Source of the DNA: Buttiauxella warmboldiae
GTDB taxonomy: Bacteria; Pseudomonadota; Gammaproteobacteria; Enterobacterales; Enterobacteriaceae
Direction of reading: 5' to 3'
NCBI RefSeq assembly: GCF_003818135.1
Contig: NZ_RPOH01000030.1
Location: 1 to 64,000 of the forward strand
Length of the DNA: 64,000 bases
The notes under the pieces are model-generated. The model saw only the letters and a list, made by a program, of their open reading frames with translations, did no database searches and had not been told where the DNA came from. Positions within the stretch are counted from its first letter, which is position 1, and every line of letters begins with the position of its first letter. Made by a program: the position numbers and the translations under genes. This document shows positions 22,112 through 34,125 of the stretch, in pieces.

Positions 22112-24580
22112 ATGTCAAAAGATCCTTTTCAGGAACGAGAAGCCGAAAAATACGAAAACCCGATCCCAAGCCGGGAGTTTATACTCGCTCATCTGACCAA
22201 ACGTGAAAAACCCGCCAATCGTGACGAACTGGCAGAAGAACTGAATATTACCGGTGAAGAACAGCTTGAAGCGCTGCGTCGCCGTCTGCGAGCCATGGAA
22301 CGCGATGGGCAGCTGGTCTTTACCCGCCGCCAGTGTTATGCCCTGCCAGAACGTCTTGATCTGCTAAAAGGTAAAGTTATCGGCCACCGCGATGGTTTCG
22401 GCTTCCTGCGCGTAGAGGGGCGTAAAGACGATCTCTACCTTTCATCTGAACAGATGAAAATGTGTATGCACGGCGATATCGTGCTGGCGCAACCGCTGGG
22501 CGCGGACCGCAAAGGCCGCCGCGAAGCGCGTATTGTGCGCGTGCTGGAGCCAAGAACCGGGCAAATCGTGGGCCGCTATTTTACCGATGCGGGCATTAGC
22601 TTCGTGGTGCCTGATGACAGCCGTTTAAGCTTCGATATTCTTATCCCGCCGGAAGGCGTGATGGGCGCACGCATGGGCTTTGTAGTCGTGGTTGAACTCA
22701 CCCAGCGTCCTACTCGCCGTACCAAAGCGGTGGGCAAAATCGTCGAGGTACTCGGCGAAAATATGGGCACCGGTATGGCCGTTGATATGGCGCTGCGCAC
22801 CCATGAAATTCCTTACGTCTGGCCGCCAGAAGTCGAAGCTCAGGTGGCTTCACTGAAAGAACAGGTGCCGGAAGAGGCCAAAGTGGGCCGCGTGGATCTG
22901 CGCTCGCTGCCGCTCGTCACCATTGATGGTGAAGATGCGCGTGACTTCGATGACGCCGTATTCTGTGAGAAAAAACGCGGCGGCGGCTGGCGTTTGTGGG
23001 TTGCGATTGCCGACGTAAGCTATTACGTGCGTCCACCAACCGCGCTGGATAACGAAGCGCGCAACCGCGGCACCTCCGTGTACTTCCCGTCGCAGGTTAT
23101 CCCGATGCTGCCGGAAGTGCTCTCCAACGGTTTGTGCTCGCTCAACCCGCAGGTTGACCGTCTGTGTATGGTCTGCGAAATGACCATCTCCTCGACGGGC
23201 CGCCTGACCGGCTCGAAATTCTATGAAGCGGTGATGAGCTCCCATGCGCGTCTGACCTACACCAAAGTGTGGCATATGTTGCAGGGCGACCAGGACCTGC
23301 GCGAGCAGTATGCGCCGCTGGTTAAGCACATCGAAGAGCTGCATAACCTGTATAAAGTGCTGGATGTTTCCCGTGCCCAGCGCGGCGGTATCTCGTTTGA
23401 AAGCGAAGAAGCGAAGTTCATCTTTAACGCCGAGCGCCGCATTGAGCGCGTCGAACAGACCGTGCGTAATGATGCACATAAACTCATCGAAGAGTGCATG
23501 ATCCTTGCGAACATCGCGGCAGCACGCTTTGTTGAAAAGCATAACGAACCGTCGCTGTTCCGCGATCACGACCGCCCAACCAACGAGGCCATTACCTCAT
23601 TCCGTTCCGTGCTGGCCGAGCTGGGTCTGGAGCTGCCGGGTGGACTGAAGCCAGAACCGCGTGACTACGCGGATCTGCTGAACTCAATTGCCGATCGTCC
23701 GGATCATGAAATGCTGCAAACCATGCTGCTGCGCTCCATGAAACAGGCGGTTTACGATCCGGAAAACCGGGGTCACTTTGGCCTTGCGCTGCAATCCTAT
23801 GCGCACTTTACCTCGCCGATTCGTCGTTACCCGGATTTGCTGTTACACCGTGCAATTAAATATTTGCTGGCAAAAGAGCAGGGTCACAAAGGCAACAGCA
23901 CCGAATCGGGCGGCTGGCACTACGACATGGAAGAGATGCTGCAGCTGGGCCAGCATTGTTCTATGGCTGAACGCCGCGCTGATGAAGCAACACGCGATGT
24001 TGCCGACTGGCTGAAATGCGACTTTATGCAGGATCAGGTCGGTAATACCTTTACTGGCATCATCGCCAGCGTTACCGGTTTCGGCTTCTTTGTTCGCCTC
24101 ACCGATCTGTTTATCGACGGCCTGGTGCACGTTTCTACTCTTGATAACGATTACTACCGTTTCGACCAGGTCGGCCAGCGTCTGATTGGCGAATCTGGCG
24201 GGCAAACCTATCGTTTGGGTGACCGTGTCGAAGTGCGCGTTGAAGCCGTCCACATGGACGAGCGTAAAATTGATTTTGCTTTGATCTCCAGTACTCGTGC
24301 GCCTCGCGGTGCCGGTAAAACTGAAAAAGACCGGGCGAAAAAAGGAACAAACGGCAGCGGGCCAAAACGTCGCCAGGGCGGTAAACGCACCAACTTTGAG
24401 CCAGACAGCACTTTCCGTAAAGAGAAAGGGCCAGCCAGGCCGAAGAAAGCGAAAGCCGAGAAAAGCGCCGACACCAAAGCCGAGCCGAAAGCGAAGAAAC
24501 CAAAAACGCAGTCGGACAAAACTCGTAAAATAGCCGCCGCTACAAAAGCCAAGCGCGCTGCGAAAAAGCAGCCGAGTTAA
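22112..24580 (+). CDS. rnr: Exoribonuclease R
   Basis: An 822-aa 3'-5' exoribonuclease that degrades structured RNA and acts in trans-translation. Domains in order: N-terminal helix-turn-helix (about 20-80), cold-shock domains, the RNB catalytic domain with [12 protein letters not shown] at about 270-283 (acidic metal ligands), an S1 domain near 645-725 and a Lys/Arg-rich tail (about 730-822) that is slightly longer than in E. coli (813 aa total). It is in the nsrR-rnr-rlmB series. Confidence 0.97.
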   Translation: MSKDPFQEREAEKYENPIPSREFILAHLTKREKPANRDELAEELNITGEEQLEALRRRLRAMERDGQLVFTRRQCYALPERLDLLKGKVIGHRDGFGFLRVEGRKDDLYLSSEQMKMCMHGDIVLAQPLGADRKGRREARIVRVLEPRTGQIVGRYFTDAGISFVVPDDSRLSFDILIPPEGVMGARMGFVVVVELTQRPTRRTKAVGKIVEVLGENMGTGMAVDMALRTHEIPYVWPPEVEAQVASLKEQVPEEAKVGRVDLRSLPLVTIDGEDARDFDDAVFCEKKRGGGWRLWVAIADVSYYVRPPTALDNEARNRGTSVYFPSQVIPMLPEVLSNGLCSLNPQVDRLCMVCEMTISSTGRLTGSKFYEAVMSSHARLTYTKVWHMLQGDQDLREQYAPLVKHIEELHNLYKVLDVSRAQRGGISFESEEAKFIFNAERRIERVEQTVRNDAHKLIEECMILANIAAARFVEKHNEPSLFRDHDRPTNEAITSFRSVLAELGLELPGGLKPEPRDYADLLNSIADRPDHEMLQTMLLRSMKQAVYDPENRGHFGLALQSYAHFTSPIRRYPDLLLHRAIKYLLAKEQGHKGNSTESGGWHYDMEEMLQLGQHCSMAERRADEATRDVADWLKCDFMQDQVGNTFTGIIASVTGFGFFVRLTDLFIDGLVHVSTLDNDYYRFDQVGQRLIGESGGQTYRLGDRVEVRVEAVHMDERKIDFALISSTRAPRGAGKTEKDRAKKGTNGSGPKRRQGGKRTNFEPDSTFRKEKGPARPKKAKAEKSADTKAEPKAKKPKTQSDKTRKIAAATKAKRAAKKQPS

Positions 24581-24600
24581 CTCTGCAACTGCTTTTCGTC

Positions 24601-24629
24601 GGTCGGATTAGCATAAGCGACATCCGACC
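24601..24629. repeat. REP-like palindrome between rnr and rlmB
   Basis: GGTCGGAT (24601-24608) pairs with ATCCGACC (24622-24629) around an AGCATAAGCG-containing loop. The layout resembles the extragenic palindromes of enterobacteria (CGGAT...ATCCG arms). It would form a stable hairpin in the rnr-rlmB transcript. Confidence 0.6.
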
Positions 24630-24680
24630 TTTACGAGCAAATTAACACTGGTGCATCAGCACCTGAAATGAGTAACAGTA

Positions 24681-25412
24681 ATGAGTGAAATGATTTACGG
24701 CATTCATGCCGTCCAGGCGCTGCTTGATAACGCGCCTCAGCGTTTTCGGGAAGTCTTTATTCTTAAAGGCCGCGAAGACAAACGTCTGATGCCTTTAATT
24801 CATGCGCTGGAAGCTCAGGGGGTGCCGGTTCAAATGGCAAACCGCCAATGGCTGGATGAAAAATCTGAAGGCGCGGTGCATCAGGGCATTATTGCTCGCG
24901 TAAAGCCCGGCCGCCAGTATCAGGAAAACGATCTTCCAGAGCTGCTTGAAAGTCATGAGACGCCGTTCCTGCTGATCCTGGATGGCGTCACCGACCCCCA
25001 CAACCTCGGTGCCTGCCTGCGTAGCGCCGATGCCGCTGGCGTACATGCGGTTATCGTGCCTAAAGACCGCTCCGCCCAGCTGAACGCTACTGCCAAAAAA
25101 GTGGCCTGTGGTGCCGCAGAGCACGTTCCGCTGATCAGTGTAACCAACCTGGCACGTACTATGCGTTTATTGCAGGAAGCGAACGTCTGGATCGTCGGTA
25201 CGGCGGGCGAAGCTGACCACACTTTATTCCAGAGTAAAATGACCGGCCCAATGGCGCTGGTGATGGGCGCGGAAGGTGAAGGCATGCGTCGCCTGACGCG
25301 TGAACATTGCGATGAGCTGATTAGCATCCCAATGGCGGGAACCGTTTCTTCCCTGAACGTCTCCGTTGCGACCGGTATTTGCCTGTTCGAAGCTGTGCGT
25401 CAACGCAGCTAA
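24681..25412 (+). CDS. rlmB: 23S rRNA Gm2251 2'-O-methyltransferase RlmB
   Basis: A 243-aa SPOUT-class methyltransferase that modifies G2251 in the peptidyl-transferase P-loop. The N-terminal substrate-binding domain (about 1-70) starts [15 protein letters not shown]. The knotted SPOUT core has [27 protein letters not shown] and [14 protein letters not shown]. The downstream E. coli genes yjfI-yjfC are absent and aidB follows directly. Confidence 0.97.
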   Translation: MSEMIYGIHAVQALLDNAPQRFREVFILKGREDKRLMPLIHALEAQGVPVQMANRQWLDEKSEGAVHQGIIARVKPGRQYQENDLPELLESHETPFLLILDGVTDPHNLGACLRSADAAGVHAVIVPKDRSAQLNATAKKVACGAAEHVPLISVTNLARTMRLLQEANVWIVGTAGEADHTLFQSKMTGPMALVMGAEGEGMRRLTREHCDELISIPMAGTVSSLNVSVATGICLFEAVRQRS

Positions 25413-25430
25413 TCTCTGTTGGGGTGCGTT

Positions 25431-25448
25431 CGCACCCCGCTTTGTGAT
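25431..25448 (+). terminator. Hairpin after rlmB
   Basis: GGGGTGCG (25431-25438) and CGCACCCC (25441-25448) form an 8-bp stem with a 2-nt gap; only a short T-rich stretch follows. Probable terminator. Confidence 0.6.
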
Positions 25449-25515
25449 CCCCCTCGATGCATAACTGCCGTCACCGTCCATACTAATGGCATTGCCATAA
25501 ATGGGAGGGAACACG

Positions 25516-27150
25516 ATGCGCTGGCAAACTCACACCGTTTTTAACCAACCAATACCCCTCAATAACAGTAACCTTTTCCTGTCCGATATCTCATTAACTG
25601 AGGCTGTAGCCCGTGAAGGCGCAGGCTGGGATGCCGAACTTCTGGCGAGTATTGGCCAGCAGCTTGGCTCGGCTGAATCGCTGGAGCTTGGGCGGCTGGC
25701 AAACGCGAATCCCCCTGAATTACTGCGCTATGACTCCAGCGGTGAACGGCTCGATGATGTGCGTTGTTACCCGGCATGGCATCTGCTGATGCAGGGACTG
25801 TGCGCCAACCGGGTACACAATTTGCCGTGGCAGGAAGATGCGCGCCAGGGCTCGTTTGTGGCTCGCGCCGCGCGATTTGTTCAGCATGCGCAGGTGGAAG
25901 CCGGCACGCTATGCCCGATAACCATGACATTTGGCGCGTTCCCGCTGCTGCAAAAGCATCTGCCGAAGGAGTTTCAGCCGTGGCTTAAACCGCTACTGAG
26001 CGACCGTTATGATGCCCATCTTTCACCCGGTGCGCAAAAACGCGGCCTGCTGATTGGCATGGGCATGACCGAGAAGCAAGGCGGCTCGGATGTGCTGAGC
26101 AACACCACACGCGCTGAACCTGTTGATCAACGCGGTGCCGGTGAGATGTATCGCTTAGTGGGCCACAAATGGTTCTTCTCGGTGCCACAAAGCGACGCCC
26201 ATTTAGTGCTGGCACAGGCAAAAGGCGGGCTTTCCTGCTTCTTTCTGCCGAGGTTTTTACCCGATGGGCAACGTAACCAGGTTCGTTTTGAGCGCCTGAA
26301 AGATAAGCTCGGCAACCGTTCTAACGCCAGCTGCGAAGTGGAGTTTTGCGATGCTATCGCCTGGCTGATAGGTGAAGAGGGCGAGGGCGTGCGTTCGATT
26401 ATGAAAATGGGCGGTTTTACCCGCTTTGACTGCGCCCTTGGCAGCCATGGCCTGATGCGCCGTGCGCTGTCCGTTGCGCTGTATCACGCTCATCAGCGCC
26501 AGGCCTTCGGTAAAACGCTTATCGATCTGCCGATTATGCGCCAGGTGCTTGGGCGTATGGCTTTACAGCTTGAAGGGCAAACGGCGTTTCTGTTCCGTCT
26601 GGCTCGCGCCTGGGAATCACCCGGCAATGCGCATGAATTAGCTTACAGCCGCCTGTTTACACCGGCTGCCAAATTTAACGTCTGTAAAGCGGGCATCCCG
26701 TTTGTTGCCGAGGCGATGGAAGTGCTTGGCGGCATCGGCTACTGCGAAGAGAGTGAGCTGCCGCGTATCTATCGTGAGATGCCGGTCAACAGTATCTGGG
26801 AAGGGGCTGGCAATATTATGAGCCTTGATGTGCTGCGCGTGCTGGCAAAACAGCCTGGCGTGATGGAAATGCTGCATGCGGAGTTTGATGAGGTGAAAGG
26901 GCAAAACCGCCATTTCGACCGCAGCTGGCGGCAATTACAACAACGGCTGCATAAGCCGCAAGAGGAGTGGGGCAGGGAGCTGACTCGCATGCTGGCGTTA
27001 CTGGCGACAGGGGCACAGGTTTTACCGTATCTCTCTCCCCCCTCAGGCGAAGCCTGGTGCCGCATGATGCTGGATTCACGAGGAGAAAGCACTTTACCCA
27101 ATCAGGTATTAATGGATGTGCTGCTGCGGGCTACAGGGCGCACAGGGTAG
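25516..27150 (+). CDS. aidB: AidB, acyl-CoA-dehydrogenase-like adaptive response protein
   Basis: A 544-aa flavoprotein of the acyl-CoA dehydrogenase fold, induced in the Ada response to alkylation in E. coli, where it binds DNA. Conserved segments include PITMTFGAFPLL, GMGMTEKQGGSDV (flavin region), RLKDKLGNRSNASCEVEF and NSIWEGAGNIM. The start at 25516 gives MRWQTHTVFNQP as in E. coli and has a GGGAGGG site. I see no convincing Ada box upstream, but I cannot exclude one. Confidence 0.94.
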   Translation: MRWQTHTVFNQPIPLNNSNLFLSDISLTEAVAREGAGWDAELLASIGQQLGSAESLELGRLANANPPELLRYDSSGERLDDVRCYPAWHLLMQGLCANRVHNLPWQEDARQGSFVARAARFVQHAQVEAGTLCPITMTFGAFPLLQKHLPKEFQPWLKPLLSDRYDAHLSPGAQKRGLLIGMGMTEKQGGSDVLSNTTRAEPVDQRGAGEMYRLVGHKWFFSVPQSDAHLVLAQAKGGLSCFFLPRFLPDGQRNQVRFERLKDKLGNRSNASCEVEFCDAIAWLIGEEGEGVRSIMKMGGFTRFDCALGSHGLMRRALSVALYHAHQRQAFGKTLIDLPIMRQVLGRMALQLEGQTAFLFRLARAWESPGNAHELAYSRLFTPAAKFNVCKAGIPFVAEAMEVLGGIGYCEESELPRIYREMPVNSIWEGAGNIMSLDVLRVLAKQPGVMEMLHAEFDEVKGQNRHFDRSWRQLQQRLHKPQEEWGRELTRMLALLATGAQVLPYLSPPSGEAWCRMMLDSRGESTLPNQVLMDVLLRATGRTG

Positions 27151-27200
27151 CTATGAACCAGCCAGCGCCACGCAAGGGTATTCAATGGCCGCTGGCTTAA

Positions 27201-27476
27201 TTATGCATAGATAATCGCCTGTACGCGCCAGCCTTCAGCCTGCTGGTTTTCCTGCATTTTGACGATGCGGTAATAGGATGCGCCCTGTTCGTCAGCTTTC
27301 AGGGCAATGACTTTTTCCACATCCTGCACGCTGCCGGCAATGCCGTTGACAGAAATCATGCCGATTTCATTCAACCCTGTGACACAATCTGCGGCAACAT
27401 CTTCCGCCGATTGCGCCGAGGTTGTGATTAGCCCCACCGACAGCAGCAATGAGGTTAAGGCAAGCGATCGTTTCAT
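27201..27476 (-). CDS. yjfN: YjfN, DUF1471 (YhcN-like) periplasmic protein
   Basis: A 91-aa small secreted protein. A signal peptide ends about residue 24 (AQSA) and the mature part is a single DUF1471 domain ending in the family pattern YYRIVKM...GWRVQAIIYA. E. coli YjfN was reported to act on the DegP protease. It is convergent with aidB and transcribed like bsmA. Confidence 0.88.
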   Translation of the reverse strand: MKRSLALTSLLLSVGLITTSAQSAEDVAADCVTGLNEIGMISVNGIAGSVQDVEKVIALKADEQGASYYRIVKMQENQQAEGWRVQAIIYA

Positions 27477-27497
27477 AGTTAGCTCCTTTAGTACTTA

Positions 27498-27513
27498 CCC
27501 TGCATCAGCAGGG
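27498..27513. other. Perfect hairpin between bsmA and yjfN
   Basis: CCCTGC (27498-27503) and GCAGGG (27508-27513) enclose ATCA. It lies in the yjfN leader on the minus strand; no T-run follows. Confidence 0.4.
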
Positions 27514-27630
27514 CCTTCCTTCGCGTAGGCGAGCTTCAGGCCTGTTCGTTGGCTGAAGTTCATTGTGCATAACAAACGATCAGTTGACGCAAAGCTATGT
27601 AAATATGCATAAATTAAGCACGGTGCCGGA

Positions 27631-27939
27631 TTACCTGCGGTACAAAATGGCCTGGGCATACCACTGGCCTGGCACCACCGTTTCATCGTTTAACACGATG
27701 ACGTAATAATCGGCTTTTGCAGCAACCGCCTTCTCTTTTAAGGCTCTCTCGGTATCCATGGGAGAGCCGCGTTCCAGAGCGGTGACTGTCCCCGTTTTGG
27801 TTAAACCCTGCGTCTGGTAACGCTGAATTTCCTGAGGGGAGTCGGTTACTGGCGGTGCAGGTTGCGGTGTACCTTGTAACACGCTGCAGGCACTAAGCGT
27901 TGTGGCAAGTAACAAAGCGAATAGCAGTCGCATAATCAT
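27631..27939 (-). CDS. bsmA: BsmA (YjfO), biofilm/stress lipoprotein
   Basis: A lipoprotein of about 102 aa with a DUF1471 domain. The signal sequence ends in lipobox LSAC (Cys18 with this start), followed by a Pro-rich linker PQPAPPVTD and the domain ending GQWYAQAILYRR. E. coli BsmA (109 aa) affects biofilm formation and peroxide resistance. The start is uncertain: ATGs at 27939 and 27933 and one at 27960 are all in frame; I prefer 27939, with GAGACGAG upstream. Confidence 0.87.
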   Translation of the reverse strand: MIMRLLFALLLATTLSACSVLQGTPQPAPPVTDSPQEIQRYQTQGLTKTGTVTALERGSPMDTERALKEKAVAAKADYYVIVLNDETVVPGQWYAQAILYRR

Positions 27940-28154
27940 TTCTCGTCTCTTAATAGCCATAGTGTAGTCACGGTTGTTATTTGCGAAGAGGGAATGTTCC
28001 CATTCTGTTAGCTACCCCGCGCTTTTCAGCGACTTTCGAATGAAAATCGCCAGGCAGATCTCATCGTGAAGCTTCATTAGCGTTGATCAAGGGCTTGCCA
28101 TCCCGCAAGCGCTGGCATACAAATGATTTATCACACTGATAGCGGGCGAATCTG

Positions 28155-28880
28155 ATGATTGAAATGTATACCGAACAGCTGGCGGGCATTGAAGTTCTGC
28201 ATGCGGTGCCTGCTGGCAAACAACAGGAAAAGCTGCCTGTTGTCTTTTTCTATCATGGATTTACATCCTCAAAGCTGGTTTACAGCTACTTTGCGGTCGC
28301 TCTTGCCCAGGCCGGAATGCGTGTCATCATGCCCGATGCGGATCGTCATGGCGCTCGCTTCAATGGTGATGATAACGCGCGCCTGTATCAATTCTGGTCG
28401 ATTCTCAAAAGCAATATCGATGAGTTTTCGCCACTCCACCAGGCCTTGTCTGAGCGCTACCCGGTTGATGAACAGCGCGTTGCCGTTGGCGGTGCTTCAA
28501 TGGGCGGCATGACGGCTCTGGGAATAATGGCGCGTTATTCGCAGGTAAGCTGCGCGGCGTGTCTGATGGGGTCGGGATATTTTATCTCGCTCGGCCAGAC
28601 GCTGTTTCCACCACGGGCGGAAGAAATGGCCTCCCTGAATGCGCTTGCGGACTATGACATCAGCTCCCGGTTGGAAAATCTGGCTAACCGTCCGCTGTTG
28701 CTATGGCACGGCGAGGATGATGATGTGGTTGCGGCGCAAGAAACCTGGCGTCTGGAAAAAGCCCTGGTTGAAAAGGGACTGGATAAGCAGCTGATCTGTT
28801 TACGGGAAGCGGGGGTAAAACACCGCATTACTCCTGCGGCGCTGGCTGCAACCTGCAGTTTCTTTAGCCAGCACTTATAG
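28155..28880 (+). CDS. yjfP: Esterase YjfP
   Basis: A 241-aa alpha/beta hydrolase, a carboxylesterase on short acyl esters in E. coli. The oxyanion segment YHGFTSS is near residues 33-39, the nucleophile elbow is GGASMGG, the acid lies in LLWHGEDDDVV and the His in GVKHRITPAAL. It is about eight residues shorter than E. coli YjfP (249 aa), with the loss between LFPPR and the acid residue. The downstream E. coli ula genes are absent; argR follows convergently. Confidence 0.9.
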   Translation: MIEMYTEQLAGIEVLHAVPAGKQQEKLPVVFFYHGFTSSKLVYSYFAVALAQAGMRVIMPDADRHGARFNGDDNARLYQFWSILKSNIDEFSPLHQALSERYPVDEQRVAVGGASMGGMTALGIMARYSQVSCAACLMGSGYFISLGQTLFPPRAEEMASLNALADYDISSRLENLANRPLLLWHGEDDDVVAAQETWRLEKALVEKGLDKQLICLREAGVKHRITPAALAATCSFFSQHL

Positions 28881-28893
28881 GTTAATCATCGGT

Positions 28894-28921
28894 GATTCCC
28901 ACTACGGGAGCAGCGGGAATT
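28894..28921. terminator. Hairpin between convergent yjfP and argR
   Basis: ATTCCC (28895-28900) pairs with GGGAAT (28915-28920). It is placed to end both converging transcripts but has no T-run. Confidence 0.4.
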
Positions 28922-28933
28922 CGCGCTCAATAG

Positions 28934-30845
<1,912 letters not shown>

Positions 30846-31225
30846 ACAGTACGCTTAACAGATAAAAGACCGGAATGCCCATTGCGGTCAGATTGCTGAC
30901 AAAGTCCTGGTCGAAAGGCCGGGACTTTGCGCGAACAGAGCGAGGTCAATACAGAGACCGAACGCTCTCCTCAGAAACAACGCCTCTTCCAGTCGATGTT
31001 GACCACATTGCCGAGTACGTCAAAAAAAACAGCTCACAAAACGCGCCATGAAACTGGTGATTAAAAGAACAAGTGTGATATAGTTCACAAATCCTGTGGT
31101 GCGGGATTCTTCTTACATTTTCTGTAGCTACTCATTCCCCTGACGGTTCCGGGTTGTCATTGTTGCGCCTTGCGTCGCGCATAACCGTTGAGCGTAATGA
31201 GTTATGTGATTAAGGAATAGTTTTC
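30846..31225. other. Spacer between mdh and yjcB
   Basis: A 380-nt region without a supported gene. A strong stem CAAAGTCC (30900-30907)/GGGACTTTG (30921-30929) probably ends mdh transcripts. A perfect CRP core lies at 31074-31089, and CATAAC (31190-31195)/GTTATG (31201-31206) could fold in the yjcB leader. Confidence 0.6.
31074..31089 (+). promoter_or_regulatory. CRP-binding site upstream of yjcB
   Basis: TGTGATATAGTTCACA matches both CRP half-sites (TGTGA-N6-TCACA) perfectly. Its centre is about 144 nt before the yjcB start. A TACATT (31114-31119) could be a -10 element at roughly class II spacing. Confidence 0.7.
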
Positions 31226-31507
31226 ATGGCGGCAATTACTACCAGCGTGTTACTGCTGCGCTGGCCTTTAGTCAGTGCGGTGTTGATGTTTTTAGCCAGC
31301 ACGCTGAATATCCAGTTTCGCAAATCCGACTACACGTTTTTTGCCATCGTCAGCAGTATGGTGGGGATTGCGTCTGCGTTGTGGTTTGCGACCGGATTAT
31401 TGGGATTAGAACTGGCAGATTTCCCGGTTATCTGGGCATCGTTTAAAGACATTATGATTGAGATTTTAAGCCATACGCCCCCGGACTGGCCGGTGGTCGT
31501 TCCATGA
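31226..31507 (+). CDS. yjcB: YjcB, small membrane protein
   Basis: A 93-aa protein of unknown function with three hydrophobic segments (about 8-24, 34-50 and 52-68). The pattern LLRWPLVSAVLMFLASTLNI then FRKSDY is recognisably E. coli YjcB (93 aa), and the C-terminus ends TPPDWPVV. In E. coli yjcB is next to ssb; here a 9.3-kb operon lies between them. Confidence 0.85.
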   Translation: MAAITTSVLLLRWPLVSAVLMFLASTLNIQFRKSDYTFFAIVSSMVGIASALWFATGLLGLELADFPVIWASFKDIMIEILSHTPPDWPVVVP

Positions 31508-31526
31508 TGAGTAACAGTTAAGTATC

Positions 31527-31558
31527 AAAGGGCCTGCGTGTAAAACGAGGCCTTTTTT
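31527..31558 (+). terminator. Intrinsic terminator after yjcB
   Basis: AAAGGGCCT and AGGCCTTTTTT (31527-31558) form a stem with one bulged G, running into six T residues. Confidence 0.8.
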
Positions 31559-31575
31559 GTTTTTATCCGCCAGCG

Positions 31576-32595
31576 TTATTGGCCGCGAATATTCACCGTG
31601 CTTTTTCTGAATATCAGTTGCGCTTTTGCCCTGCTACCCGGCGGGACATCATGGCGGGCAATTTTTTCCAGCATCAACTGGCAGGCTTCCTGGGCAAGGC
31701 TGTGCTCATTTTGCCGCATTGACCAGATATTGTTGGCAAGGAAGCTCAGCATAATATTGTCATCGAAAGTGCCGAGATTGATTTCATGGGGAATATAGCC
31801 GTACCGCTCACGCAGCACGCCTAAAGCCCCCTGCAAAATCGGCAGCGAAGAGGCAATAAAATGCTGGGGCCAGCGCTGATGGGTATCGATGTAATCCGCC
31901 ATCATTTTTTCACCGTCGCTCAGCTGGTTATGCCCGGCGCTGCTGATGTGTTCAGGCATGATCCTGATGCCGTGCTGTTTCATGGCCGCGCGATAGCCCG
32001 CCAGGCGATCGATAATGGACGGTGAATCCGGGTCGCCGACAAAAAACTGAATCGGCGCGTGAATATGTTTTAGCATCGCATCCGTCAGCCGAAACCCGCT
32101 ATCCACGTTATCCGTCACTACGCAACACGCCCCCTCGACGCCAAAATCCCGGTCCAGAAAAACCAGCGGCTTCAGGCAGTTTTTCAGGTAGTGCGCCTGG
32201 CTTGCGGCATTGCTTGAAACGACGAAAATACCGTCAACGTTGCGATTTTCCAGCGATTTCACCAACAGCTTTTCATACGCCGTATCGTTATTGGTGCAGC
32301 TGATCATTAGCTGGTAGCCCAGCTCGCGGCAGCGCGCTTCCAGTAACTCGGCCAGGGCTGAAAAGAAGGGGTTAGACAGGCGCGGGATCACCAGGCCAAA
32401 GGTGTCCGTTTTATTAAGCTTTAAACTTCGCGCAGCAAGATTGATGGTATAGCTATGTTTTTTAACGTAACTATTGATTCTTTGCTGGGTTTTTTCGCTG
32501 ATGCGATATTTTTGCGCATTGCCATTTAGCACAGCTCGCACCGTGGTGATAGAGACGCCAAGATCCATGGCGATTTGCTCAATTGTCTTTGCCAA
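31576..32595 (-). CDS. LacI-family regulator of the TctCBA/kinase/isomerase operon
   Basis: A 339-aa LacI/GalR-family repressor. The N-terminal helix-turn-helix reads MAKTIEQIAMDLGVSITTVR and the NGNAQKYRISEKTQQRI hinge approach resembles the FruR/Cra subgroup. A periplasmic-binding-protein-like effector domain covers about 60-335. The start is TTG at 32595 with GGAAGAG upstream; no ATG gives a complete helix-turn-helix. It is the last gene of the operon, 12 nt after tctA, so it is likely made together with the genes it controls. Effector unknown, presumably the operon's substrate or an intermediate. Confidence 0.85.
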   Translation of the reverse strand: MAKTIEQIAMDLGVSITTVRAVLNGNAQKYRISEKTQQRINSYVKKHSYTINLAARSLKLNKTDTFGLVIPRLSNPFFSALAELLEARCRELGYQLMISCTNNDTAYEKLLVKSLENRNVDGIFVVSSNAASQAHYLKNCLKPLVFLDRDFGVEGACCVVTDNVDSGFRLTDAMLKHIHAPIQFFVGDPDSPSIIDRLAGYRAAMKQHGIRIMPEHISSAGHNQLSDGEKMMADYIDTHQRWPQHFIASSLPILQGALGVLRERYGYIPHEINLGTFDDNIMLSFLANNIWSMRQNEHSLAQEACQLMLEKIARHDVPPGSRAKAQLIFRKSTVNIRGQ

Positions 32596-32607
32596 TCTGA
32601 CTCTTCC

Positions 32608-34116
32608 TTAGCTGGGTTGTTTACGCCATAAGGCTTTTAAACGCGGGCCAAAAATCGGTAACAGCAGCGTCAGTATTGCGATAGCTAAAAACGCTGCGCA
32701 GACCGGACGCGTGAGGAAGATCATCGGGTCTCCTTCGGAGATAACCAGCGTGCGGCGGAAATTCGACTCTGCCATCGGCCCCAGAATAATACCAATAACA
32801 ATCGGCGACATCGAAAAATCCAGCTTAATCAGGACGTACGCCGCAAGCCCTGCGCCCATCATAACAAACACATCGGTCATATCGTGGTTGACGGAATAGG
32901 CCCCAACCGAGCACAGCACAAAGATAATCGGCACCAGCACGCGGCGCGGCACGCTCATCACTTTGGCAAATAAGCGCATCCCCATAAAGCCCATAATGCC
33001 CATAAAGATATTGGCGGCGAACAAGCCGATGAAAATCGAATTCACTTCAACTGGATGTTCGGTAAATAACTGCGGCCCGAGCGCCAGTCCCTGCACCATG
33101 AACGCGCCCATGATAATTGCCGTCGCGCCATCGCCTGGAATACCGAGGGTCATCAGTGGCACCATGGCGCCACCGGCCACGGAGTTTGCCCCCGCTTCCG
33201 GCGCTGAAACGCCTTCCGGTGAGCCGTGCCCAAATTCTTCCGGGTGTTTTGACCAGCGCTTGGCTTCGTTGTAAGCAATAAACGAGGCGATATCGCCACC
33301 AGTCCCAGGAATTGCGCCGATACCGGTACCGATCACCGACGAGCGAATATAGGTTGGCATCACGCGTTTAATATCAGACCAGGTGGGCAAAATGCGGTCA
33401 ATTTTACTTTTGGTCTGGCGCACCATTCCCGCCAGCCGTTCGCGGTGATCTTCTTCGAGGCTTAATAAACCCTGAGAGAAGGCAAACAAACCCACCAGCA
33501 CCGGAATAAATGAAATCCCGCCCATCAGGTAAATAGAATCAAAGGTAAAACGCATACCGCTGGTCATGGGATCCAGACCAATGGTGGCAATAAATAAGCC
33601 CAGCGCGCCGCCGATTAAGCCTTTAATCACCGAATGCGACGAAACGCTGGTAATAATACTGATGCCGAAAATAGCGAGAGCAAAATACTCTGCGGAAGAA
33701 AAGCCGGTGGCTACTTTAGCCAGCAGCGGTGCAATTAATACCAGGGCAATAGTGCTGAACACGCCGCCAAACATTGATGCCAATGTAGATAGCCCCAGCG
33801 CGCGTCCAGCCTCGCCACGTTTTGCCATCGGATAACCATCAAGCACCGTTGCCGCCGAAGCGGGCGTGCCCGGCGTGCTGATTAATATCGCCGTAATGGA
33901 ACCGCCATATACTGCCCCGCAATAAACGCCCAGCAGCATCAGAATGCCGGTCATGCCCTGGAAGGAGTAGGTTAGCGGCAGCAGCAGGGCGATACCCATA
34001 TTCACCGTTAAGCCGGGAAGCGCGCCAATGATGATGCCCGCCAGAACGCCAAGCAAAATCATGCCGGTGGTTTGCAGGCTAAAAACTATCATCAGGGCAT
34101 CAAGGATTTCGTTCAT
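32608..34116 (-). CDS. Tripartite tricarboxylate transporter permease, TctA family
   Basis: A 502-aa integral membrane protein with about a dozen hydrophobic segments, the large permease subunit of a TTT-type secondary transporter. The family signature is present near the N-terminus (GIIIGALPGLTVNMGIALLLPLTY and STPGTPASAATVLDGYP), with the duplicate motif GAIPGTGGDIASFIAYNEAKRWS around residue 265. TTT systems move carboxylates with a high-affinity periplasmic protein. It follows tctB by 9 nt. The substrate cannot be read from the sequence. Confidence 0.9.
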   Translation of the reverse strand: MNEILDALMIVFSLQTTGMILLGVLAGIIIGALPGLTVNMGIALLLPLTYSFQGMTGILMLLGVYCGAVYGGSITAILISTPGTPASAATVLDGYPMAKRGEAGRALGLSTLASMFGGVFSTIALVLIAPLLAKVATGFSSAEYFALAIFGISIITSVSSHSVIKGLIGGALGLFIATIGLDPMTSGMRFTFDSIYLMGGISFIPVLVGLFAFSQGLLSLEEDHRERLAGMVRQTKSKIDRILPTWSDIKRVMPTYIRSSVIGTGIGAIPGTGGDIASFIAYNEAKRWSKHPEEFGHGSPEGVSAPEAGANSVAGGAMVPLMTLGIPGDGATAIIMGAFMVQGLALGPQLFTEHPVEVNSIFIGLFAANIFMGIMGFMGMRLFAKVMSVPRRVLVPIIFVLCSVGAYSVNHDMTDVFVMMGAGLAAYVLIKLDFSMSPIVIGIILGPMAESNFRRTLVISEGDPMIFLTRPVCAAFLAIAILTLLLPIFGPRLKALWRKQPS

Positions 34117-34125
34117 CTTAGCCTC

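Noticed and set aside
22850-23569. 239-codon open frame antisense to rnr
   Set aside because: Shadow of the RNB domain of rnr; no recognisable protein.
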